Source: Winogradskyella sp.
Lineage (GTDB): Bacteria; Bacteroidota; Bacteroidia; Flavobacteriales; Flavobacteriaceae
Direction: 5' to 3'
Length of the DNA stretch: 5,499 nt
Assembly (NCBI GenBank): GCA_030149115.1
Contig: JASBSE010000378.1
Location: 1 to 5,499 of the forward strand
Notes under the pieces: generated by a model
The model's database searches: none
Told to the model about the DNA's origin: nothing
What the model saw: only the letters and a program-made list of their open reading frames with translations
Part shown: one piece after another, positions 1 to 5,499 of the stretch
How positions within the stretch are numbered: position 1 is the first letter of the stretch
How the letters are laid out: each line of letters opens with the position of its first letter
Position numbers and translations under genes: made by a program

Positions 1-24
1 TAACAATATTTAAGTTTTTTAGAC

Positions 25-32
25 TAATTTTA
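25..32 (+). promoter_or_regulatory. Possible -7 promoter element before the 182-aa membrane protein gene
   Basis: The octamer TAATTTTA matches the Bacteroidota -7 consensus TAnnTTTG at five of six fixed positions. It would place transcription start about 15 bases before the ATG at 55. A matching -33 TTTG is not visible in the bases available upstream, because the window starts there. In such AT-rich DNA a match like this arises often by chance, so this is only a candidate. Confidence 0.2.
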
Positions 33-54
33 TAGGAACCTTAAAAAGAATATC

Positions 55-603
55 ATGGGATTAGGAATGGACATAATCATTTTCGTTTCGGCAATACTAT
101 TTGGCATCTTTCTGTATTGGAGAGAGTCTAACGGAAATGGAGTATACCGCTTTTTTAATAAAATGCTAAACAGTAAAGAGTTACAAATGAGCGCTGATAA
201 TCCCAAAGGATTTATTTACAAGCAACCATTTATTCCAAGATTGCTTTTTGTAGTAATTACTTTGTTAGTATTAGGATTGGTATTACAGTTTTTAACACCA
301 ATAGAAATCTTTTCAAATTACTTTGCATTATCTGGCTTCGCAACCTTTGCAACAGGAACATTATTAGGCACATATCTAGCCAATTTTGTAATTAAAACTA
401 CGGAGGTTGTTGAGGAAAAAAGCGACTCACTAGGTGATTTTGTAGAAGATGCTGTTGAGAAAGGAAAACACCTTATAGAAGATTTAAAACACAAGGATAA
501 TAAAGCAGTAGAAGAGGCAAAAAAAGAAATTTCAAAAGAGCCAGAGCCTAAAGCAGAACAAAAATCAGCACGTGACCGCTTGAAAGATAAGGGTCTAATG
601 TAA
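55..603 (+). CDS. Uncharacterised three-helix membrane protein with a charged C-terminal tail
   Basis: I do not recognise this 182-residue protein. It has three hydrophobic segments at about residues 7-22, 62-80 and 90-112. The tail from about residue 115 to the end is almost entirely charged and helix-prone, rich in Glu and Lys, with a Pro-Glu-Pro break near 163-165. The charge pattern suggests an outside N-terminus and a cytoplasmic tail, so the tail could bind a cytoplasmic or membrane partner. There is no cysteine and no cleavable signal peptide. The start at 55 follows an A-rich leader without Shine-Dalgarno; an in-frame ATG at 67 (Met5) is an equally possible start and would remove only four residues. 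The next gene starts 76 bases downstream in the same direction with a very similar start context, which suggests co-transcription. The hydrophobic stretch followed by a charged helix loosely recalls YtxH-like proteins, but I see no firm family match. Confidence 0.85.
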   Translation: MGLGMDIIIFVSAILFGIFLYWRESNGNGVYRFFNKMLNSKELQMSADNPKGFIYKQPFIPRLLFVVITLLVLGLVLQFLTPIEIFSNYFALSGFATFATGTLLGTYLANFVIKTTEVVEEKSDSLGDFVEDAVEKGKHLIEDLKHKDNKAVEEAKKEISKEPEPKAEQKSARDRLKDKGLM

Positions 604-607
604 CGCA

Positions 608-666
608 GGATCTCATTAAAGAAAACAAGTTAGAAATAAATAGATTCTGAAAACAAGTTCAGAATG
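608..666. repeat. Intergenic repeat with an 8-bp perfect inverted repeat, resembling a dispersed flavobacterial element
   Basis: At 644-665 ATTCTGAA and TTCAGAAT form a perfect 8-bp stem around the 6-base loop AACAAG. The 11-mer GAAAACAAGTT at the core (649-659) also occurs at 621-631, so the spacer looks like two degenerate copies about 28 bases apart, the first having lost its stem. From memory, sequences of the form GATTCTGAA..AAGTTCAGAATGAC are frequent between genes in Flavobacteriaceae, which would make this a copy of a dispersed element rather than a locus-specific site. No T-run follows the stem, so it does not look like a classical terminator. As RNA it could fold between the two genes and affect readthrough or mRNA stability. 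Confidence 0.6.
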
Positions 667-679
667 ACAAAAACATATC

Positions 680-2380
680 ATGATAAAAAACTATTGGAAT
701 AAAGGGGCAAAGCAAAAACGAATAACCATCTTTTTGGGTTTGTTACTGCTTATTTTACTTTTCTTTTTTAGAGACGATTATCAACCAGTGTTATTGTTCT
801 TTAGAAAATACATTTTTGTAATTCTACTGAGTGTCATTATTTTGGTTTTAGGATTAAGAAAGTTCAGAAAAACAGCGAGTACAGGTGGTCGACTTGGTAT
901 TTTGGGTATTCTCATTGTGTTTTTTGGACTGCTTTATTTCTTAGGCTGGAATCAAGGATTGTACGATTACATGAAGACGTACAACGTATTCAATAGTCTT
1001 AATAAAGTTGAAATTGATGAGCTACCATTAACACAAAATGAACGTATTCAGCCATTAAGAAACATATTTTCAATGGCTAATGAGAGTGTAGGTGAGACCA
1101 AAGATGTATCGCTACCACATTTGGTAAGAATTGGCACAGAGAATAAATGGACTATGGCGATACAGCCAAGTGAAAAGTACATAATGCAACGCATAAGCGA
1201 TAATACCGAAGAAGTTTTTGCGGTAAGTAGTACAACACCTTTTCCAAGGTTTTCAAACGAAAATAGAATCGATGTTACTTTTTCAATAGGCGAATCTTTA
1301 AAGTTTAGCAGAAACACTTACAATGCAGTAGTTCAGCGTTTTAATCCTTGGATGTTATTCAATTATGAACCAAGCGATACGTTTTACATGAAAGACGATC
1401 AAGGTAATTGGGTACAAGTAGTCAGCCTAATAAAGTGGAAAGGATTTTTCTTTCCATATCCAACCTTTGGAGGTGTCATGATTATTGAAAATGGAGAGCA
1501 TGATTTTAATGATTATATAGAGCGAATCACCATTGGAAAGGGAACTTTTGTGAGTCCGGAAGACATAAAGAATTATAAATTTTTACAAAAGCAGAATACC
1601 TTAGCCGAAAACGTGTCTCAGCTTCAGGCAGAATCTTTAAAGTTTTTAGGAGGCTTTAGCGATCCATTACCTTGGAATATGGAAACTGCGGTTAAGATTC
1701 CTTTAATGCCAAAAGATCAAAATCAGCAACCTTATGTTACAGATTTTGATTTTGCTGGAAGTAATTCTGATGCGTATAGTGGTTTATATCATTGGTTTGG
1801 TTTGGAACCAGTAGGTGAGGAGCGCACAAGCTTAAGCTATAGTGTGTTTGTTCCAGCAGATGGAACGGATAAGTTGTATTACTACGATCATGCAACCAAA
1901 AAGCAAGGTTATGCAGGTGTTTCCGCGATGCCTTTAAAAGTAAAGGAATCTCGTAAAGAATATGATTGGAACGCAAGTACTCCAGTTGAATTTAGACCTT
2001 ATATAAAAGATATTGCAGGTAGAAAACGCATGTTCTTTTTAGGAACTATTTCTTCAATAAGTGATACAAATTCAAAGCAATTCGATGGTTCTGCAACACC
2101 TGATTTAGTTTTGATTGACAGTGAATATCGTGATGTTATTTGGATTGATGTAAAACACCCTAGTGGTTGGGACGAAACGGTTTATAATCAATTAAACGAA
2201 GCTTGGAGAGCGAGTGAAGGTATTGGATATTATTACCAAGAGCAACCAAAAGATGAAGATTTAATGCAAATGCAAATAGACTCTCTGAAAACCATGCCAC
2301 AAGTTGAAGATAATTCAGAAATGATTGATGCTTTACAACGTCGGATAGACTCATTGAAAGCATTAAACATAAACAACTAA
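680..2380 (+). CDS. Uncharacterised membrane-anchored protein with a large, probably periplasmic domain
   Basis: I cannot place this 566-residue protein in a named family. The N-terminus is basic, followed by membrane segments at about residues 15-30, 44-59 and 72-89. The basic loop at 60-71 puts that loop in the cytoplasm, so the roughly 470 residues after segment three should face the periplasm. This domain is rich in Trp, Tyr and Phe and looks beta-rich. Recognisable landmarks are ELPLTQNERIQPLR near 113-126, FPYPTFGGVMII near 258-269, and DLVLIDSEYRDVIWIDV near 475-491. The end has two IDSLK heptad-like units (533-537 and 556-560), suggesting a short coiled coil for self-association. It contains no cysteine and I see no catalytic signature. 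The start at 680 has an A-rich leader and no Shine-Dalgarno. The upstream gene on the same strand is a probable partner. Its stop lies 10 bases from the end of convergent hutF. A structural or sensing role at the envelope is a guess. Confidence 0.88.
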   Translation: MIKNYWNKGAKQKRITIFLGLLLLILLFFFRDDYQPVLLFFRKYIFVILLSVIILVLGLRKFRKTASTGGRLGILGILIVFFGLLYFLGWNQGLYDYMKTYNVFNSLNKVEIDELPLTQNERIQPLRNIFSMANESVGETKDVSLPHLVRIGTENKWTMAIQPSEKYIMQRISDNTEEVFAVSSTTPFPRFSNENRIDVTFSIGESLKFSRNTYNAVVQRFNPWMLFNYEPSDTFYMKDDQGNWVQVVSLIKWKGFFFPYPTFGGVMIIENGEHDFNDYIERITIGKGTFVSPEDIKNYKFLQKQNTLAENVSQLQAESLKFLGGFSDPLPWNMETAVKIPLMPKDQNQQPYVTDFDFAGSNSDAYSGLYHWFGLEPVGEERTSLSYSVFVPADGTDKLYYYDHATKKQGYAGVSAMPLKVKESRKEYDWNASTPVEFRPYIKDIAGRKRMFFLGTISSISDTNSKQFDGSATPDLVLIDSEYRDVIWIDVKHPSGWDETVYNQLNEAWRASEGIGYYYQEQPKDEDLMQMQIDSLKTMPQVEDNSEMIDALQRRIDSLKALNINN

Positions 2381-2390
2381 CTATATTTAC

Positions 2391-3767
2391 TTAAAGTCTC
2401 ACGGCTAAGACTTCCATAGTCTTTTTGTAATCTTTTATTATATGGTCAAGTGCTAAATGTTTACCATGTTTAGCTTTCCAATCTCCATTAATAATAGTGC
2501 CTAATATAGATGATGAATGGCCAGTATATACTATTGTATTACATAGATGCTCTGTTTTGGTAGCCTGAATTAATGGTAATTTGGAATCTATAACGACTGC
2601 ATCAAAAGGTTCACCAATTTTAAAAAATGTGTCATTCGATTTTCCCATTGCTTTTCTACCACTTTTCCATGCCATTTTAATGGCATTAAAGCCAGAATTA
2701 CCAGAGTTGTCAGTTACAAACGTATTTCGTTTATGGCTTATTAGGCGCTGTCCATAATCTAATAGTCTTAATTCTTCAAACGGGTTGATACTTATATGAC
2801 TATCTGTACCAATGCTCCAATTACCATTTTGTTTTTGAAACTCAGTTAATCTAAAAATCCCATCTCCCAAATTACCTTCAGTGCTTGGACATAAAACGAC
2901 ATTTGCTTTATGCTTTGCAATTCCATTAAGTTCATGACTATTTAGATGTGTAGCATGTACCAAATGCCAATTATCATTTAAATCAACAGTGTCCAAAAGC
3001 CACTCAACAGGTCTTTTTCCATAAAAATCGAGACAGTCTTCAATTTCTTTTAACTGTTCTGAAACATGAATATGCATCGGTTGATTTGCCTGAAGGAATG
3101 TAGCAATTTTCTTAATAGATTCCTCATCAACAGCTCTTAAAGAATGTATACCTAAGCCAATTTTTGTGTTTTTATAATTCGTAGCTACTTTTTCCGAAGC
3201 TTTGACGAGTTCTTGATAAGCCTCGAAGTCTGGTGAAATAAATCGTTTTTGTTTCTCAGTTGCAGCGGTGCCGAAGCCACCTTTTTGATAAAATATAGGA
3301 ACTAAAGTTAAATGAATACCGGTTTTTTCAGCAGCACGCATTAATCGTTCTCCCATTTCAGCAAGATTGCTATATGGCACTCCTGTTTTGTTGTGATGCA
3401 AATAATGAAATTCAGCAACATCAGTATAGCCGTTTTGAACCATTTCTGCATATAACATCGAAGCAATAGCTTCAAAATCATCTGGGCTAATAGTTAATGC
3501 TAAATTATACATAGTTGTACGCCAACTCCAAAAATCGTCTGCAGTTTGACCAGTTTGATGCATTTCGGCTAAACCAGCCATAGCATACTGAAAAGCATGA
3601 GAATGTGCATTTTGAAATCCAGGTAATGCAAAGCCATTAACAATTTCGGAGTTTACAGATTCTGTTTCTGCAATATTGGTAATGATACCTTTTTCATCCA
3701 CAGAAACAGTGATATTTTCTAACCAGCCATTTTCGGTTAATAAGCCTTTAAACGTGTAGCTTTTCAT
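2391..3767 (-). CDS. hutF: Formimidoylglutamate deiminase (HutF)
   Basis: HutF, an amidohydrolase-superfamily enzyme (EC 3.5.3.13), converts N-formimidoyl-L-glutamate to N-formyl-L-glutamate and ammonia in the cytoplasm. At 458 residues it has the usual length. The zinc-binding HxH is H55/H57 in FQNAHSHAFQ, followed by the HutF-typical MAGLAE and DDFWSWRTTMY (78-87). Further expected active-site residues are H234 and E237 in HIHVSEQ, H271 in the WHLVHATHL stretch, and D322 in IGTDSHISINPFEELRLLDY. By analogy with characterised HutF, H55, H57, H234 and D322 bind the metal, while E237 and H271 act in catalysis. The C-terminal beta segment (FDAVVIDS near 388-395) is typical of the superfamily. 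Its ATG overlaps the hutG stop as ATGA, so translation is probably coupled. The product is the substrate of HutG, which makes the assignment firm over related deaminases and guanine deaminase-like enzymes. Confidence 0.95.
   Translation of the reverse strand: MKSYTFKGLLTENGWLENITVSVDEKGIITNIAETESVNSEIVNGFALPGFQNAHSHAFQYAMAGLAEMHQTGQTADDFWSWRTTMYNLALTISPDDFEAIASMLYAEMVQNGYTDVAEFHYLHHNKTGVPYSNLAEMGERLMRAAEKTGIHLTLVPIFYQKGGFGTAATEKQKRFISPDFEAYQELVKASEKVATNYKNTKIGLGIHSLRAVDEESIKKIATFLQANQPMHIHVSEQLKEIEDCLDFYGKRPVEWLLDTVDLNDNWHLVHATHLNSHELNGIAKHKANVVLCPSTEGNLGDGIFRLTEFQKQNGNWSIGTDSHISINPFEELRLLDYGQRLISHKRNTFVTDNSGNSGFNAIKMAWKSGRKAMGKSNDTFFKIGEPFDAVVIDSKLPLIQATKTEHLCNTIVYTGHSSSILGTIINGDWKAKHGKHLALDHIIKDYKKTMEVLAVRL
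2407..2426 (+). terminator. Weak candidate terminator for the 566-aa protein gene, inside the 3' end of hutF
   Basis: AAGACT (2407-2412) and AGTCTT (2418-2423) form a 6-bp stem with the loop TCCAT, and the run of five T at 2422-2426 overlaps and follows the right arm. For a + strand transcript reading through the stop at 2380 this has the layout of an intrinsic terminator. The stem has only two G-C pairs and the T-run is short, so it would be weak. It lies within the last codons of hutF on the opposite strand, as expected where convergent genes leave only 10 bases between stops. Confidence 0.25.
3764..3767 (-). other. ATGA stop-start overlap coupling hutG to hutF
   Basis: On the minus strand the last codons of hutG read CAA TGA, and the ATG of hutF lies within the same ATGA. 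The bases before it are A-rich with no Shine-Dalgarno. This arrangement supports the chosen hutF start and suggests ribosomes finishing hutG reinitiate on hutF, keeping the two successive enzymes in balance. Confidence 0.85.
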
Positions 3768-4558
3768 TGTAATTCTTTTAGTAAAGAGGTAAACATTTCT
3801 TTCAATAAACTTTGCATTTTTTCGGCACGTTCAGGATGATATTTTGTTTCAGTATCATCCATATAATTTACTTTGGTCATTTCTAGCTGTAAGGCATGTA
3901 TTCCTTTTTCAGGTTGCCCAAAGCTTCGTGTTATTTGTCCACCTTTAAAAGGTGTGTTGTGAGTAACGTTATAAGATTCTGACTTTAAAACTTCAAGTGT
4001 AGCGTTTATAATATTACTTGATGCAGTATTACTATCGTTGTTTCCTAAAATTAAGTCAGGAAAGGGCTCTTTTCTAATTCCAGGAACTATTTGTCTTATG
4101 GAATGCGCATCGAATAATAGTACTTTTCCAAAAGCATCCAATTTTTCATTGATTAAATCACGAATCTTTTGATGATATGGTAGATAATACTTATGTATTC
4201 TATCTTCAATATCTTTAGACTTAGGAACTTTGTCCTTGTATAAATTATTCCCGTTAAAATCTGTTGTGGAAACAAGATTGGTAATAACTCTGCCGTCATT
4301 GTATAACGGTTTGCTTTCAGGGTTTCGGTTGAGATCAATTACCCAACGATGATAATTTGCTTTTATCATGGTTATGCCCATTTCTGTTGCAAAGCTGTAA
4401 AGTTTATCTACAAAAAAATCAGTGTCATCTAAATGAGTTAGCATTTTAGGTTCAAATAGTGATTCTAAATCTTTAGGTATATATGTACCTGCATGTGGAA
4501 CGCTTATGACTATTGGAACTGTTGTGTTTGTAGGTTCTGTAATACTATAAATATCCAT
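3764..4558 (-). CDS. hutG: N-formylglutamate deformylase (HutG, N-formylglutamate amidohydrolase family)
   Basis: HutG (EC 3.5.1.68) hydrolyses N-formyl-L-glutamate to L-glutamate and formate, the last step of the five-step histidine degradation route. The 264-residue length is normal for the family. Family motifs in order are VISVPHAGTYIP (17-28), LDDTDFFVDKLY (43-54), RWVIDLNRNP (71-80), LLFDAHSI (147-154), LGNND (171-175), NTPFKGGQITRSFG (201-214) and LQLEM (223-227). The His and Asp residues in PHAG, DAHS and the DxD-like segment are the likely metal and catalytic site of this zinc-type hydrolase. The start at 4558 gives a normal family N-terminus about 20 residues before PHAG, and no closer alternative Met fits. 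It is the first gene of the hutG-hutF pair. Adjacent hutF argues for formylglutamate as substrate rather than another N-formyl amino acid. A regulator is not visible nearby. Confidence 0.94.
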   Translation of the reverse strand: MDIYSITEPTNTTVPIVISVPHAGTYIPKDLESLFEPKMLTHLDDTDFFVDKLYSFATEMGITMIKANYHRWVIDLNRNPESKPLYNDGRVITNLVSTTDFNGNNLYKDKVPKSKDIEDRIHKYYLPYHQKIRDLINEKLDAFGKVLLFDAHSIRQIVPGIRKEPFPDLILGNNDSNTASSNIINATLEVLKSESYNVTHNTPFKGGQITRSFGQPEKGIHALQLEMTKVNYMDDTETKYHPERAEKMQSLLKEMFTSLLKELQ

Positions 4559-4599
4559 ACTAATTAGTTGGCTATATAACTATTAATTTTTTGCTCGTG

Positions 4600-4628
4600 T
4601 GAAGATACACAAAATCTATTTTGACAAA
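4600..4628 (-). promoter_or_regulatory. Candidate promoter for hutG-hutF
   Basis: On the minus strand TTTG (4628-4625) is followed after 17 bases by TATCTTCA (4607-4600), a partial match to the Bacteroidota -33/-7 pattern; the spacer is a little short of the usual 19-21. Transcription would then start roughly 35 bases before the hutG ATG. A small inverted repeat, GTGT at 4597-4600 and ACAC at 4607-4610, overlaps the -7 element and could be part of an operator, though four-base arms are weak evidence. Confidence 0.25.
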
Positions 4629-4740
4629 AGTTAATCTTATACTTTCAACTTAATTGCTTCTGTGAGTAGTCTGCTTCTTAATATTTTTATATTTACACAA
4701 GTAAAATCTCTGATTTAATCAAAAACTGTATTCAAACGAT

Positions 4741-4772
4741 TTTGATTCTTATGATTTTCAGTGTTAATATTT
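4741..4772 (+). promoter_or_regulatory. Candidate promoter for the SulP transporter gene
   Basis: TTTG at 4741-4744 is followed after 20 bases by TAATATTT at 4765-4772, a spacing typical of Bacteroidota promoters although the -7 element matches TAnnTTTG only partly (TA and two T). It would give a leader of about 10 bases before the ATG at 4790. An overlapping alternative -7, TATTTAAG at 4768-4775, is about as good. The AT-rich background makes either match only suggestive. Confidence 0.28.
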
Positions 4773-4789
4773 AAGACAATATAAAATTT

Positions 4790-5499
4790 ATGAGTTCTAA
4801 GTTCTACGATTTTAAAAATTTAAAAGGAGATTTAACAGGTGGTTTAGTGGCTGGTGTTGTAGCATTACCATTGGCTTTAGCGTTTGGAGTACAATCTGGT
4901 TTAGGTGCTATTGCAGGACTTTATGGAGCTATAGCAATTGGTGTTTTTGCTGCTATTTTTGGCGGTACAGCAACACAAGCGAGTGGACCAACAGGACCAA
5001 TGACTGTTGTGTCAGCGGCATTGGTGGCAGCCGCAATTGAGATAACTGGTAGTTTAGAGGCTGCAATGCCTATTGTTATACTTACATTTTTATTAGGTGG
5101 AATTTTTCAAATTGTGTTTGGATTGATAAATATAGCTGGTTATGTGAAGTATTTTCCATATCCTGTAGTTTCTGGTTTTATGAGTGGTGTAGGTCTCATC
5201 ATTATTATCCTTCAATTGTTTCCTTTTGCAGGATTAGGTTCAGAAAAATCAACATGGCTTGTAATGCAGGATTTACCCAGATTATTCTCAGATTTTAATT
5301 GGCAAGCAGTTATTCTGGGTATATTTACAGTAATTCTATATTTGGTTTTTCCGTATGTAACCAAAGTTATTCCAAGTGCACTAGTAGCATTAATATCAGC
5401 ATCTGTTGCAAGTTTCTTTCTAAAATGGGATGTTCCAGTTATTGGAGATATCCCTTCAGGTTTACCAAGTTTACAAGTGTCAGGTATCTTTTCAATAGA
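4790..5499 (+). CDS. SulP-family inorganic anion transporter, BicA-like, N-terminal part (runs off the window)
   Basis: This reading frame is open from ATG 4790 to the window end, giving 236 complete codons of a protein that in this family usually has 500-600 residues, with about 14 membrane segments and often a C-terminal STAS domain. Family landmarks are LKGDLTGGLVAG (11-22), ALPLALAFGVQSGLGAIAGL (25-44), FGGTATQASGPTGPMTVV (57-74), YFPYPVVSGFMSGVGLIII (121-139), IPSALVALI (194-202) and VIGDIPSGLP (217-226). The ASGPTGPMTVV stretch is closer to the cyanobacterial bicarbonate transporter BicA and its bacterial relatives than to plant-type sulfate permeases. Sodium-driven bicarbonate or sulfate uptake at the inner membrane is therefore likely, but substrate cannot be fixed from sequence. 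The start lacks a Shine-Dalgarno, like its neighbours. It diverges from hutG and probably is unrelated to histidine degradation. The visible part shows no frameshift. Confidence 0.93.
   Translation, partial: MSSKFYDFKNLKGDLTGGLVAGVVALPLALAFGVQSGLGAIAGLYGAIAIGVFAAIFGGTATQASGPTGPMTVVSAALVAAAIEITGSLEAAMPIVILTFLLGGIFQIVFGLINIAGYVKYFPYPVVSGFMSGVGLIIIILQLFPFAGLGSEKSTWLVMQDLPRLFSDFNWQAVILGIFTVILYLVFPYVTKVIPSALVALISASVASFFLKWDVPVIGDIPSGLPSLQVSGIFSI

Noticed and set aside
644..665. The 8-bp inverted repeat as a classical rho-independent terminator of the 182-aa gene
   Set aside because: The stem has few G-C pairs and no T-run follows on the + strand; a dispersed repeat explains it better.
1048..1317. 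An 89-codon open frame on the minus strand inside the 566-aa protein gene
   Set aside because: It is antisense to a long gene with consistent membrane topology, has no recognisable motif, and looks like a chance open frame.
1737..1976. A 79-codon minus-strand open frame
   Set aside because: It lies wholly antisense within the 566-aa gene, and its His-, Leu- and Asn-rich composition is typical of a shadow translation.
2160..2363. A 67-codon minus-strand open frame just downstream of hutF
   Set aside because: It could be read as an extra gene after hutF, but it is antisense to the conserved-looking end of the 566-aa gene and has no family features.
55..2380. A phage-defence, toxin-antitoxin or secretion system
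   Set aside because: Neither protein shows nuclease, ATPase, toxin or secretion motifs, and there are no mobile-element genes nearby; membrane topology alone does not support such a call.
4153..4338. A 61-codon minus-strand open frame overlapping hutG in another frame
   Set aside because: hutG is well supported by family motifs across this stretch, so the overlapping frame is a shadow.

Overview
The window is AT-rich and its features fit a member of the Bacteroidota, most likely a marine or aquatic Flavobacteriaceae. Start codons sit behind A-rich leaders without Shine-Dalgarno sequences, promoter candidates resemble the Bacteroidota TTTG / TAnnTTTG pattern, and one intergenic spacer resembles a dispersed repeat I recall from flavobacterial genomes. 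The lineage is an inference from these features and from protein style, not from a marker gene.

Left part (55-2380, + strand): two consecutive genes for membrane proteins I cannot assign to a named family. The first (182 aa) has three membrane segments and a charged, probably cytoplasmic tail. The second (566 aa) has three N-terminal membrane segments and a large, probably periplasmic domain ending in a short coiled coil. A 76-base spacer separates them and holds an inverted repeat. Same direction, near-identical start contexts and a shared lack of cysteine suggest they work together, but no function can be read from the sequence.

Middle part (2391-4558, - strand): a tightly coupled hutG-hutF pair whose stop and start codons overlap as ATGA. 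HutF deiminates N-formimidoyl-L-glutamate to N-formylglutamate and ammonia, and HutG hydrolyses that to glutamate and formate. Together they form the end of the five-step histidine degradation route. hutH, hutU, hutI and a regulator are not in the window. hutF converges on the 566-aa gene with only 10 bases between the stop codons.

Right part (4559-5499): a 231-base divergent intergenic region with a weak promoter candidate for each side, followed on the + strand by the first 236 codons of a SulP-family anion transporter (BicA-like N-terminal motifs), cut by the window edge. No stretch longer than 300 bases lacks a gene. I see no RNA gene, CRISPR array, insertion sequence or phage gene. The least explained content is the two-gene membrane locus; I cannot support calling it a new system on this sequence alone.
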